A DNA stretch of 64,000 bases from Streptomyces sp. CG1. Lineage in GTDB: Bacteria; Actinomycetota; Actinomycetes; Streptomycetales; Streptomycetaceae. A model generated the notes under the pieces. It was given only the letters and a program-made list of their open reading frames with translations. It was not told the DNA's origin and made no database searches. Every line of letters starts with the position of its first letter. Within the stretch, counting starts at the first letter, position 1. Where the stretch lies: the NCBI RefSeq assembly GCF_041080625.1, contig NZ_CP163518.1, positions 6,441,501-6,505,500 on the forward strand. Direction: 5' to 3'. The position numbers and the translations under genes are program-made. Shown here one piece after another: positions 1-7,785 of the stretch.

Positions 1-93
1 TGGCTCCCCCTGATCCTCGCCGGCGCCCCCTACCTCTCCGTCGACGCCGCCTGGCGAGCACGACGCCGACAGCACCTGGGCGGCTACCGCTAA
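1..93 (+). CDS. C-terminal end of an unknown protein (partial)
   Basis: An open frame runs from the window edge to a TAA at 91-93. The 30 visible residues begin with a short hydrophobic stretch (WLPLILAGAPYLSV) and end in a basic tail (ARRRQHLGGYR). This is compatible with the last membrane segment and cytoplasmic tail of a membrane protein. Too little is present to name a family. It is co-directional with the TetR gene 62 bp downstream. Confidence 0.4.
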   Translation, partial: WLPLILAGAPYLSVDAAWRARRRQHLGGYR

Positions 94-155
94 GCCTTTC
101 TTCCGCACATCTCCTCCCTTCCCCGTCTCTCTGTCGCTTCCGGCTGGAGACCGCC

Positions 156-740
156 TTGGGGCCCCTGCGCAAGGACGCCGCCCGTCACTGGGAACGGCTC
201 GTCTCGGTGGCGCGCGCTCTCGTCGACGAAGGCACACCACTGCGGCTCAACGACATCGCCCGCCGGGTCCACCTCGGCGTCGGCACCGTCTATCGCCACT
301 TCCCCACCGCCGAGGCGCTCCTGGAGACCGTCGCCACCCCCACGCTGGAGGCGCTCACCGCCCAGGGTGAGCAGGCGCCGGCCGACGACGAACCCGGCCG
401 CGCCCTGGCCGGCTTCCTGGCCCGCACCATCGAAGCGGAGGTCACCGACGCCTCCCTGGCCCCGGTCACCGCCGCGGCCACCGACGCCCTGAGCCGCACC
501 ACCGAGCTGAAGCGGACCCTGTCATCGGTCGGCAGAGAGCTGCTGGGGCGGGCCCGCGACGCCGGAGCGGTGCGCCCCGACCTGACCGCCGACGACCTGG
601 TCCCGCTGATGTGCGGAGTCACCTACGCCGCGAACGTCCACGGTGCCCCCGCGGCCCGCGTCGAGACCGCCCGCCGCCATCTGGCCACGCGCCTGGGGGC
701 CTGTACGTCCCCCAGGGCCGAACCCCCATCCAGGGTCTGA
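156..740 (+). CDS. TetR/AcrR-family transcriptional regulator
   Basis: A 194-residue protein with an N-terminal TetR-type helix-turn-helix at about residues 15-60. The core is LRLNDIARRVHLGVGTVYRHF, followed by a mostly helical ligand-binding domain. The TTG start at 156 is chosen because a GGAGA sequence lies about 6-11 bp upstream and no better in-frame start exists. The gene is convergent with the small membrane protein gene ending at 760. TetR proteins usually repress a neighbouring transporter or enzyme gene; the likely target here is the gene cut off at the left edge, but that is a guess. No ligand can be inferred. Confidence 0.85.
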   Translation: MGPLRKDAARHWERLVSVARALVDEGTPLRLNDIARRVHLGVGTVYRHFPTAEALLETVATPTLEALTAQGEQAPADDEPGRALAGFLARTIEAEVTDASLAPVTAAATDALSRTTELKRTLSSVGRELLGRARDAGAVRPDLTADDLVPLMCGVTYAANVHGAPAARVETARRHLATRLGACTSPRAEPPSRV

Positions 741-759
741 CCGATCCGGGCCGGACCGC

Positions 760-969
760 CTAGCCGCTCTCCGAGCCGCCCCGTCTGCGTATGCCCCGGG
801 CCACCGTCGCCGTGGCACCGGCCAGGCACAGGCCGCCCACGATCAGTGGCACGACCGCGAACCACGGCGTCTCCCACAGCCCGCCCGCGTCTCCCGCGAA
901 GACCACGCCGGTGGCGGTGAGGGAAAGTCCGGCGACCAGCCTCCCCGGCTGGAACTCATGACGCAGCAC
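760..969 (-). CDS. Small membrane protein coupled to the PspC protein
   Basis: A 69-residue protein with two hydrophobic segments, about residues 9-27 and 34-56, and a basic RGIRRRG tail, so probably two membrane passes with a short C-terminal cytoplasmic end. The GTG start at 969 lies inside the end of the upstream PspC gene; the two overlap by 14 bp, which implies translational coupling. I do not recognise a named family. Its position suggests that it works with, or stabilises, the PspC membrane protein. Confidence 0.65.
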   Translation of the reverse strand: MLRHEFQPGRLVAGLSLTATGVVFAGDAGGLWETPWFAVVPLIVGGLCLAGATATVARGIRRRGGSESG

Positions 970-2419
970 GGCTGACCTCCACCTCTCCGAGACCGACGCC
1001 GAGCTCGAGGTCCAGCGTGCCCGCGTCCTTGGCGCCCTTGGCCGGAGCCAGCGTCATGCTCTTGTACCTGCCCGGCTGCACGTCCACGTCCTTCCCGTTC
1101 CCGTTCCTGTTCTCCCCGGGCAACCGGATGTCGCCCACGCCCACATCGATCTTCATCCGCACGGTCACGTCCGCCGGCACGATCACTTTCAGCTGTCCCG
1201 CACCCACGTGAGCGTCCGTCGCGACAGTCCGGCCCTTGCCCGGACGCACCCGGCTCAGGTCGAGGGTGCCCCGCCCGGTGCCGAGGTCGTACGCCGGCCG
1301 CACCTGCGCGGTCGCGGCGGGTGTCCAGGAGGTGTCCCTCCAGTGGGTGGTGATGTCCTTGGGCAGGGCCGACGCCCCGGCGAGCAGCGCCGCCGTGACG
1401 ATCCCCAGGAACACCGTCCCGGCTCCTGTACGCCCCAGGAACGCGCTGACCATGAGGCCCAGCCCGAACACCGCCAGCGCGCACGCCAGACCGGCCTGCA
1501 AGCTGGTGCCCAGCGGATGCGTGTCCCAGGTCAGCCCGGTGCCCAGGCCGCCCGCCACCAGGGCGAGCAGGAACACCCAGCCGCCGATCCAGCGCGGCCC
1601 GCGCGGTCTCGGGGGCGCGGCGGGCCGCGGCCGTATGGAACCGGGGTGGGTCCAGGGGGTGGCGATGCCGACGTCGACCACCGAGGTGAGGTCCCTCTCG
1701 CGGCTGTCGCCGGGCCCCCACAGATAACCGGTGCCGCCGACGTGGGTGCCGTCCTTGACGATCGGATCCCTCCACCACGACGGGTAGATGGCGACGACCG
1801 GCGGCGCCTGGGCCTCCGGCGGGGCGTCGGCGGCGGCCTGGGCGGCCAGTGGGTCGGGATCGGGGGCGCCTCGGTGCCGCGACCAGTACCCGGCGCCCGC
1901 CAGCAGCAGGAAGAGCACCGCGGCGAAGGCCAGCACCCCGCCGTTTCTCAGCATGGTCAGGAAGACTCCGCAGCCGACCAGGGCGAACAGCACGGCGGCG
2001 AGCGCCTGGCCGTCGACCCGGCCGGTCAGCAGCTTGCGGACCTCGTTCTCCTCCTCGTCCTCGTACGGCACGAGGAGCCAGGCGAAGCCGTAGAAGATGA
2101 GGCCGATGCCGCCGGTCGCGGACAGTACGGCCAGGGTGATCCGGAAGATCACCGGGTCCATGTCGGTGTGCCGGCCGAGGCCCGCGCACACGCCCGCGAT
2201 CATCTTGTGCCGGCGGTCGCGCCGGAACCGCTCGGGTGCTTCGGTGGCCGGCTGGTCCTGGTCCTGCCGCTGTTCGTCGGCATGTGTGCCGGTGCCGGTG
2301 CCAGCCGCTCCTGTCTTTCCCGTCGCGGCGGGCGCGGCATCCGTCGGTCCGGTGCCCGGGGCCGGGCGCGGGCCGGGGCCGGGTCCCGGACCCGTCGCGG
2401 CGTGCTCGTGATCCGTCAT
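956..2419 (-). CDS. PspC-domain multi-pass membrane protein
   Basis: A 487-residue protein. Residues 1-62 are a Pro/Gly/Thr-rich cytoplasmic tail. A PspC domain follows at about 64-120 (RDRRHKMIAGVCAGLGRHTD), then several hydrophobic segments. The C-terminal extracytoplasmic part (after about residue 370) contains the pattern LDLSRVRPGKGRT and VGVGDIRLPGE, resembling the adhesin-like or LiaF-type beta domains found with PspC in actinobacteria. The ATG at 2419 (MTDHEH) is preferred because upstream in-frame sequence is low-complexity and enters the inverted repeat. It is divergent from a PspC-containing sensor kinase, so the two probably form one envelope-stress module, with this protein as likely target or accessory sensor (inference). 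Confidence 0.8.
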   Translation of the reverse strand: MTDHEHAATGPGPGPGPRPAPGTGPTDAAPAATGKTGAAGTGTGTHADEQRQDQDQPATEAPERFRRDRRHKMIAGVCAGLGRHTDMDPVIFRITLAVLSATGGIGLIFYGFAWLLVPYEDEEENEVRKLLTGRVDGQALAAVLFALVGCGVFLTMLRNGGVLAFAAVLFLLLAGAGYWSRHRGAPDPDPLAAQAAADAPPEAQAPPVVAIYPSWWRDPIVKDGTHVGGTGYLWGPGDSRERDLTSVVDVGIATPWTHPGSIRPRPAAPPRPRGPRWIGGWVFLLALVAGGLGTGLTWDTHPLGTSLQAGLACALAVFGLGLMVSAFLGRTGAGTVFLGIVTAALLAGASALPKDITTHWRDTSWTPAATAQVRPAYDLGTGRGTLDLSRVRPGKGRTVATDAHVGAGQLKVIVPADVTVRMKIDVGVGDIRLPGENRNGNGKDVDVQPGRYKSMTLAPAKGAKDAGTLDLELGVGLGEVEVSRAAS

Positions 2420-2514
2420 GTGTCCATGGTGACGGCCCGGCCACCGCCGTGGCAGTCGGGACGACCCTGGGCGAACCCTGAAATCGGCCCTGAGGCGAGG
2501 CGGGGAACCGTTCG

Positions 2515-2569
2515 AGGCCGGGTCGGGGAGCACCCGACCGCCCCGGTCCGGTGCTCCCCGACCCGGCCT
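2515..2569. promoter_or_regulatory. Long perfect inverted repeat between divergent PspC genes
   Basis: The arms are 2515-2533 and 2551-2569, 19 bp each with no mismatch, around a 17-nt spacer. The arm contains GGTCGGGGAGCAC. It sits in the roughly 220-bp divergent region between the two PspC genes. No T-tract follows on either side, so it is not a classic terminator. It could be a shared operator or a strong 5'-UTR hairpin. Confidence 0.6.
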
Positions 2570-2641
2570 TGCGGAAGATCAGGGGCGTCTCGGGGGCCGA
2601 CCCTGATGCCTGGCCCCGCCGACCGTGTGACCATCGTTGGC

Positions 2642-3931
2642 ATGCCGGAAGCCGCAAGCCTGCCAGTCGACGACCCGCGGCCGCCGCGCAAGCTCTACCG
2701 CAGCAGCGACGGACGCTGGCTCGGCGGAGTGGCGCGGGGCCTCGCCGGGCATCTCGGGCTGCCCGTCATCTGGGTCCGGCTCGCCTTCGTCGGCCTGTTC
2801 ATGGCCAACGGCCTCGGCGCGCTGCTGTATGCGGCGTTCTGGTTCTGGGTCCCGCTCGGCGTCGGCGGTGTCGGAGAGCAGAAACAGCCGCTCGTCGGCA
2901 CCGCGACCGCCCCGGACGGCCGCCGCAGACTCCTGGCCCGCAGGCCCGAGAAGGGCCAGATCGTCGCGCTGCTCCTCATGGTCATCGTGTCCATGGTCTT
3001 CGTGGGCAGCGTCAATCTGGGCGGCCCGGCCAAGGCGTATCTGCTGCCCGCCGTCCTCGTCGCGGCCGGTGTCGCCCTCGTCTGGCGCCAGGCGGACAAC
3101 GCCCGCCGGGCCCGCTGGGTCGAGGTCGGCCGCCGGCGCCGCACCCTCACCCTGCTGCGCGCGGCCGGCGGTGTCCTGCTCGTCACGGCCGGTGTCTCCG
3201 CCATCTTCGTGCTGCAGGGCTCGGCCGCCCACCTCGGCGCCGTCCTCCAGGCGGCCCTCGTCGTCCTCGTCGGCATCACGCTTCTCGCCGGCCCGTATCT
3301 GGTCCGCATGACCCAGGACCTGTCCGAGGAACGCCTGATGCGCATCCGCGCCCAGGAGCGCGCCGAGGTCGCCGCCCACGTCCATGACTCCGTGCTGCAC
3401 ACCCTGACCCTGATCCAGCGCAACGCCGACAACGCGAACGAGGTGCGTCGCCTCGCCCGCGCCCAGGAGCGCGACCTGCGCACCTGGCTCTACAAGCCCG
3501 AGGGCACCGGCAAGGACGAGGCCGACGAGCCGGACACGGTCGCCGAGGCGGTGCGGCGCAGCGCTGCCGAGGTGGAGGACAAGCACGGGGTGCCCATCGA
3601 GGTCGTGATCGTCGGCGACTGCCCGCTGGACGACAGGACCGGCGCGCAGATGCAGGCCGCGCGCGAGGCGATGGTGAACGCCGCCAAGTACGGTGGCGAG
3701 GGCGGCGCCGTACAGGTCTATGCCGAAGTCGAGGGAAAGACGGTCTTCGTGTCCGTGCGTGACCGTGGGCCGGGCTTCGACCTCGACTCGATACCCGCCG
3801 ACCGCATGGGCGTCAGAGAATCGATCATCGGCCGCATGGAGCGCAACGGCGGCACGGCCCGGCTGCGGTCGGTGCCGGGCGGCGGCACGGAGGTCGAGCT
3901 GGAGATGGAGAGGGCGGAGAAGACGTCATGA
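2642..3931 (+). CDS. PspC-domain sensor histidine kinase (LiaS/NarX-like)
   Basis: A 429-residue kinase. A PspC domain occupies residues 17-72 (LYRSSDGRWLGGVARGLAGHLG), followed by about four hydrophobic helices. The HisKA_3-type dimerisation helix reads AAHVHDSVLHTLTLI, with His248 the probable phospho-acceptor. The C-terminal HATPase domain shows the N box (AREAMVNAAKYGG), DRGPGFD and GMRES-like/GGGTEVEL boxes. It is followed with a 4-bp ATGA overlap by its response regulator, so the two form a two-component operon. The ATG at 2642 keeps the PspC domain near the N-terminus, as in relatives; an in-frame ATG at 2606 is an alternative. The stimulus is unknown, but PspC kinases of this type are generally linked to envelope stress. 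Confidence 0.88.
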   Translation: MPEAASLPVDDPRPPRKLYRSSDGRWLGGVARGLAGHLGLPVIWVRLAFVGLFMANGLGALLYAAFWFWVPLGVGGVGEQKQPLVGTATAPDGRRRLLARRPEKGQIVALLLMVIVSMVFVGSVNLGGPAKAYLLPAVLVAAGVALVWRQADNARRARWVEVGRRRRTLTLLRAAGGVLLVTAGVSAIFVLQGSAAHLGAVLQAALVVLVGITLLAGPYLVRMTQDLSEERLMRIRAQERAEVAAHVHDSVLHTLTLIQRNADNANEVRRLARAQERDLRTWLYKPEGTGKDEADEPDTVAEAVRRSAAEVEDKHGVPIEVVIVGDCPLDDRTGAQMQAAREAMVNAAKYGGEGGAVQVYAEVEGKTVFVSVRDRGPGFDLDSIPADRMGVRESIIGRMERNGGTARLRSVPGGGTEVELEMERAEKTS

Positions 3932-4665
3932 GTGACGCGACCGAGACGAACGGCACGGCGGGAGCCGCCGAGACGGCCGGTTCCGGGGCTGCCGGCGGCA
4001 GCGGGCGGCACGTACGGGTGGTGCTCGTGGACGACCACCGGATGTTCCGCACCGGCGTCCAGGCCGAGATCGGGCAGACCGCCGAGACCGGTGTCGAGGT
4101 GGTCGGCGAGGCCGCCGACGTCGACCAGGCGGTCACGGTCATCACCGCGACCCGGCCCGAGGTGGTCCTCCTCGACGTCCATCTGCCGGGCGGTGGCGGT
4201 GTCGAAGTGCTGCGCCGGTGCGCGGCGTTGACGGCGGACAGCGAGCGGCCCGTCCGCTTTCTCGCCCTGTCCGTGTCGGACGCGGCGGAGGACGTGATCG
4301 GTGTGATCCGGGGCGGCGCCCGCGGCTATGTCACCAAGACCATCACCGGCACCGATCTGGTCGACTCGATCTTCCGCGTCCAGGAGGGCGACGCCGTCTT
4401 CTCCCCGCGGCTGGCCGGGTTCGTCCTGGACGCCTTCGCCTCCACCGACGCCCCGCCCGTGGACGAGGACCTGGACCGCCTCACCCAGCGCGAGCGCGAG
4501 GTGCTGCGCCTGATCGCCCGTGGCTACGCCTACAAGGAGATCGCCAAACAGCTGTTCATCTCGGTGAAGACGGTCGAGTCCCATGTCTCGGCGGTCCTGC
4601 GCAAGCTCCAGCTGTCCAACCGCCACGAACTGACCCGCTGGGCGACGGCCCGCCGCCTGGTCTGA
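3928..4665 (+). CDS. NarL/LuxR-family response regulator
   Basis: A 245-residue regulator that is the partner of the PspC kinase. The receiver domain (about residues 29-150) carries the acidic pair Asp35-Asp36 and the phospho-acceptor Asp83 in VVLLDVHLPGG. The LuxR-type DNA-binding domain lies at about 180-240 (LTQREREVLRLIARGYAYKEIAKQ), ending with the dimerisation/DNA-contact helices. The first 27 residues form an Ala/Gly/Thr-rich extension not usual for the family. The ATG start overlaps the kinase stop codon. Its targets are not evident; the divergent PspC membrane gene pair is an obvious candidate. Confidence 0.9.
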   Translation: MSDATETNGTAGAAETAGSGAAGGSGRHVRVVLVDDHRMFRTGVQAEIGQTAETGVEVVGEAADVDQAVTVITATRPEVVLLDVHLPGGGGVEVLRRCAALTADSERPVRFLALSVSDAAEDVIGVIRGGARGYVTKTITGTDLVDSIFRVQEGDAVFSPRLAGFVLDAFASTDAPPVDEDLDRLTQREREVLRLIARGYAYKEIAKQLFISVKTVESHVSAVLRKLQLSNRHELTRWATARRLV

Positions 4666-4698
4666 CCCCCGACGTCTGACCCCCTACGGTCCCGGCCC

Positions 4699-5763
4699 CT
4701 AAGCCACTCGGGTCGCTCCCGCGAACGGCATCAGGTCGACCGAGGCCAGCCGGACCGGGGCCGAGGGGTTCGGGGCGTGGATGATCTGCCCGTTGCCGAC
4801 GTAGATGCCGACATGGCTGACCCCGGAGTAGAAGAACACCAGGTCCCCGGGCTGGAGTTCGGAGCGGGAGACACGCCGGCCCGCGTCGATCTGGGCGTAG
4901 GTGGTGCGGGGCAGCGAGATACCGGCGGCGCGGTAGGCGGCCTGGACCAGGCCCGAGCAGTCGAAGGCGTCCGGGCCTGCCGCGCCCCACACGTAGGGGC
5001 TGCCGAGCTTGGCGTAGGCATAGGAAATGGCCGCCGCGACGCGGGCGTTCGGGGCCGTGGCCGACCCGGCCTGCTCCGGAACCTCCCGGGTGTCCGACTT
5101 CGACCGGGAGGCACGACCCGGCGCGGTGCCGTCACCGGTGGCCTCGGCCCGCTGCCGCGCGGTGAGTCCCGCCAGCAGCCGCCGGGCCTCGTCCAGCTTG
5201 GCGGTGATGGTCTTCTTCTGCCGTTTCAGCTGCGCCTGCCGTGACCGCAGTGAGGTCAGCTCGACGCGCGCGGCGCCGCGCAACTGCTCGATCTCCCGCA
5301 GCTGTTCGCGCACCTGCGACACGGCGGTGGCCTGCCGGTCGCCGACCCGCTCCGCGAGCGCGGCGTCGTCCAGATACCGGTCGGGGTCGCCGGACAGAGC
5401 GAGCTGCACGGCCGGGGAGAAGCCGCCGTCGCGGTACTGCGCCGTCGCGAACGAACCGAGCGCGTCCCGGGCCGAGTTGAGCCTGTCCTGTTTGCGGGCG
5501 GTCTCGTCCCGCAGCGCGTTCAACCGCCGCTGCGCCGAGTCTGCCTCCTCCTTCGCGCCGTCGTACTTCTCGGTCGCCGTCTCGGCCTCCCGGTAGAGCT
5601 GGTCCACCTTGGCCTTCACCTGCGCCGGCGCCAGCTGTGGTTCGGCGTGTCCCGTCCCGTCGAACCCCGTCGCGGTGGCCGCGCCCGCCAGGGCGAGAGT
5701 GACGGCCGTCCGGGCCGTAGGGCCACCGATCGCGCGTTGCCGGGGCTTGCGGTGCGCTGCCAC
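4699..5763 (-). CDS. Secreted NlpC/P60 peptidoglycan hydrolase
   Basis: A 354-residue exported hydrolase. It has an N-terminal signal peptide (hydrophobic TAVTLALAGAATATG, probable cleavage after GHA), a long coiled-coil region of about residues 40-210 typical of RipA/CwlO-like enzymes, a short linker and a C-terminal NlpC/P60 domain. The catalytic triad is visible as Cys269 (AFDCSGL), His317 (VSHVGIY) and His329 (IIHAPN). NlpC/P60 enzymes cut D-Glu-diaminopimelate bonds in stem peptides. The GTG at 5763 is chosen by alignment with the paralogue ending at 7786 (both start with A(A/S)HRKPR) and a GGAAGGA element upstream. It is convergent with the response regulator, 33 bp away. Confidence 0.88.
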   Translation of the reverse strand: MAAHRKPRQRAIGGPTARTAVTLALAGAATATGFDGTGHAEPQLAPAQVKAKVDQLYREAETATEKYDGAKEEADSAQRRLNALRDETARKQDRLNSARDALGSFATAQYRDGGFSPAVQLALSGDPDRYLDDAALAERVGDRQATAVSQVREQLREIEQLRGAARVELTSLRSRQAQLKRQKKTITAKLDEARRLLAGLTARQRAEATGDGTAPGRASRSKSDTREVPEQAGSATAPNARVAAAISYAYAKLGSPYVWGAAGPDAFDCSGLVQAAYRAAGISLPRTTYAQIDAGRRVSRSELQPGDLVFFYSGVSHVGIYVGNGQIIHAPNPSAPVRLASVDLMPFAGATRVA

Positions 5764-6267
5764 CTGGACCGTCACGTCCTTCCGTACGACTCGTACGATT
5801 CGTACGGCCGAAGGGTCCGACCGGGCGGTCCGACCGAGTGGTCCGTACGTCACGTCCGGCGGCGGCCCGCACAGGGGAAACGGGCCGCCGCCGAACCTTT
5901 CTCGGCGGTGGTGGCCGACTGCCGCCCGTGGCCCGGGCGGCGGTGGGGAGCCGGTCACCTGGGGGAGGACGGTAAGCCCGTCTGTGACGAGCAAGTAACG
6001 GGGTGTACGGAACTGGCCCTGACGGACCGGGATGTGACCGCATGTGACCGCCGCGCCGTTCCGGAGTCGTCGTCTTCACGCAGCGTAGTGACCGATGTGT
6101 GGAAAGCGGGCCGGGCGGGAGGCACGGGGTGCTATGGGGCGCATAAATGCAAGATCGAAACCAGGGTCGATGCAGGGCCGGTGGAAGACCACCGGCGCAA
6201 GATCATCGAGCGCTGTACCGGGCCCGGTGACACAAGGCCCGGCGGCTCCTGGCTAGGCTCCGGCCCC
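5764..6267. other. 504-bp intergenic region with strong hairpins
   Basis: No convincing gene is seen. On the hydrolase side the hexamer CGTACG occurs three times at exact 9-bp spacing (5783, 5792, 5801). A perfect 12-bp hairpin has arms 5858-5869 and 5881-5892, and a second 8-bp hairpin has arms 5921-5928 and 5934-5941; both would lie in the 5' leader of the minus-strand hydrolase gene. None of the conserved blocks of the ydaO riboswitch seen at 9012-9165 is present here. At the right end, TAGGCT at 6254-6259 is placed 8 bp before the next ATG and could be the -10 box of a leaderless gene. Confidence 0.45.
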
Positions 6268-6621
6268 ATGGACGTACTCATCCATCTCTTCGTCGGCCTG
6301 CACATCATCGGTATCGCCGCGCTGCTCGGCGGTTTCCTCACCCAGATGAAGGCGATGGGCCAGGGCGCGGCCCGGTTCGTGCCCGGGATGCTGCACGGCG
6401 CGCTCACCATGCTGGTCACCGGCGTGGTCCTGGTCGGGCTCAACCAGGCCGGCCATCACCATGTCAACACCATCAAGATCGGCGTCAAGCTGGCGCTGCT
6501 GATCGTGATCCTCGGGCTGGTCTATGTGAAGCGCGACGAGGAGAAGATCGACAAGGGCGCGTTCGGCACGGTCGGCCTGCTGACCGCGGCGAACATCTTC
6601 ATCGCCGTGCTGTGGACCTGA
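6268..6621 (+). CDS. Four-helix integral membrane protein
   Basis: A 117-residue, very hydrophobic protein starting MDVLIHLFVGLHIIG. Four predicted membrane helices are visible, at about residues 4-26, 42-60, 70-88 and 99-116, with a charged loop KRDEEKIDKG before the last. No ribosome binding site precedes the ATG. Instead a TAGGCT box ends 8 bp upstream, suggesting a leaderless transcript. Homologues are common in Streptomyces but I know of no assigned function. It lies alone between the two NlpC/P60 genes. Confidence 0.7.
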   Translation: MDVLIHLFVGLHIIGIAALLGGFLTQMKAMGQGAARFVPGMLHGALTMLVTGVVLVGLNQAGHHHVNTIKIGVKLALLIVILGLVYVKRDEEKIDKGAFGTVGLLTAANIFIAVLWT

Positions 6622-6699
6622 CGGTCATCCGTCCCCGCAGCCGGTGCGGGTCGCGCGCACCACACCCACGGCGACCGCGAGCCACACCGTCACGGCCAC

Positions 6700-7616
6700 T
6701 CACGGCAGCACCCGTCCCGGCCACCTGAGCCACGGGACACCGACGGCGGTCGCGACGGACAGCGTCGCCGCCGCCGTCATCCCCATCGGGAACACCGTCG
6801 ACCACCGTCGCTCGTCATGGCCGAGCCGGGGCCGCACCGCCTCGGCCGCCGACAGCACCAGATACCAGGCCAGATCCAGCACGAGCAGCGCGACCGTCAC
6901 GGCGCGCGGCACACCGCGATCGTCGTCGTCCACAGATACAGGCCCGCATCGTCCCCGGCGATGAGCAACTTCGCCCCGGCCGGCGCGGAGATCGCGAGCG
7001 CCCCGTCCGTGATCCACTGGTCGCCTGCCCCCTCCAGCACCTGCCGCACGTCGAAGTGGGCCAGTGCGAGGCCGTAGAGCACCAGGCGCAGCCAGAACAG
7101 CACCAGCGCGGTGTGCGCGAGCCACGCCGAGCGCTCGGCCGAGGCCGGCGTGGCGGTCAGCACGGCCAGCCCCTGTGTGGCGACACAACACAGGAACACC
7201 GCTCCCGGCATGCGCCGCCTCCAGCGTCGTACGGCCAGAGGCAGCAGCACCCGGCCAGAGCAGCGCCGCGAGCGCCGGCAGGGCCCCGGCCAGGGGCTGC
7301 CGGCCCAGCGCCGAGATCCGGGTGCCGAGCACCGTGGTCGCGGCGACCGCGGTGAGCGCGCCGGGGCTGCCCGCCTCGGCCACCCAGCGCCGCCGCTCCC
7401 GAACAGCCGCAGGACGAATTCGCCGAACAGCCGCAGGACGAAGTCGGCGGCCGGCGCCGCCCAGGCGGCGCAAGCCATCGCCGGCGCCACCCGGGAGACC
7501 GCCTCGGCGCCGGTCAGCTGCAGGCCCACGGACAGGACGCCGGTCGCCATCACGGCGGCCCCGGCTGCGGGAGGCCGGTCCGCCCACCACGTACACAGAC
7601 CTGAGATGCCGGGCAT
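6700..7616 (-). pseudogene. Frameshifted tellurite-resistance/dicarboxylate (TDT) transporter
   Basis: Family signatures are spread over two alternating frames. They are, in order: AAVMATGVLSVGLQLTG (near 7560), VAATTVLGTRISALG (near 7340), LVLYGLALAHFDVRQ (near 7060), and VFPMGMTAAATLSVA near the end. To read them as one protein, frameshifts are needed near 7390, 7250 and 6900. A 24-bp direct duplication at about 7403-7450 doubles the segment FVLRLFG and is probably one of the lesions. The remnant stops at 6700. TDT proteins are 10-helix exporters such as TehA and Mae1. Several frames broken in the same family argue for true decay, but clustered sequencing errors cannot be excluded. Confidence 0.75.
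7403..7450. repeat. 24-bp tandem duplication inside the transporter pseudogene
   Basis: Two adjacent 24-bp copies beginning GAACAGCCGCAGGACGAA differ at only a few positions. In the minus-strand frame they encode the consecutive segments FVLRLFG and EFVLRLFG. Slipped-strand duplication is the simple explanation. Confidence 0.7.
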
Positions 7617-7656
7617 GCGCTGATGCCAGGAAGCCGAGGGATCCCTGCCCGGGAAG

Positions 7657-7753
7657 GGCACGCGCGCGTGGAGCGCGAGAACACCGTGGGGTGCAAGAAC
7701 GCGGCACGCGCGCGTGGGCGCAGGAAAACGCGGCACGCGCGCGTGGAGCGCGG
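7657..7753. repeat. Three short GC repeats upstream of the transporter pseudogene
   Basis: The sequence GGCACGCGCGCGTGG occurs at 7657, 7703 and 7732, each time followed by a variant of AGCGCG. The copies are 29-46 bp apart. They fill the space between the pseudogene start and the end of the next hydrolase gene. Function unknown. Confidence 0.6.
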
Positions 7754-7785
7754 TAGGCCGGGACGCGTCCCGAGCCCGGCGACGG

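Noticed and set aside
1208..2641. Long open frame extending the PspC sensor kinase upstream on the plus strand
   Set aside because: It runs antisense to the PspC membrane protein gene, with Pro/Arg/Gly-rich composition and no family motifs. The kinase begins properly at 2642 with a PspC domain.
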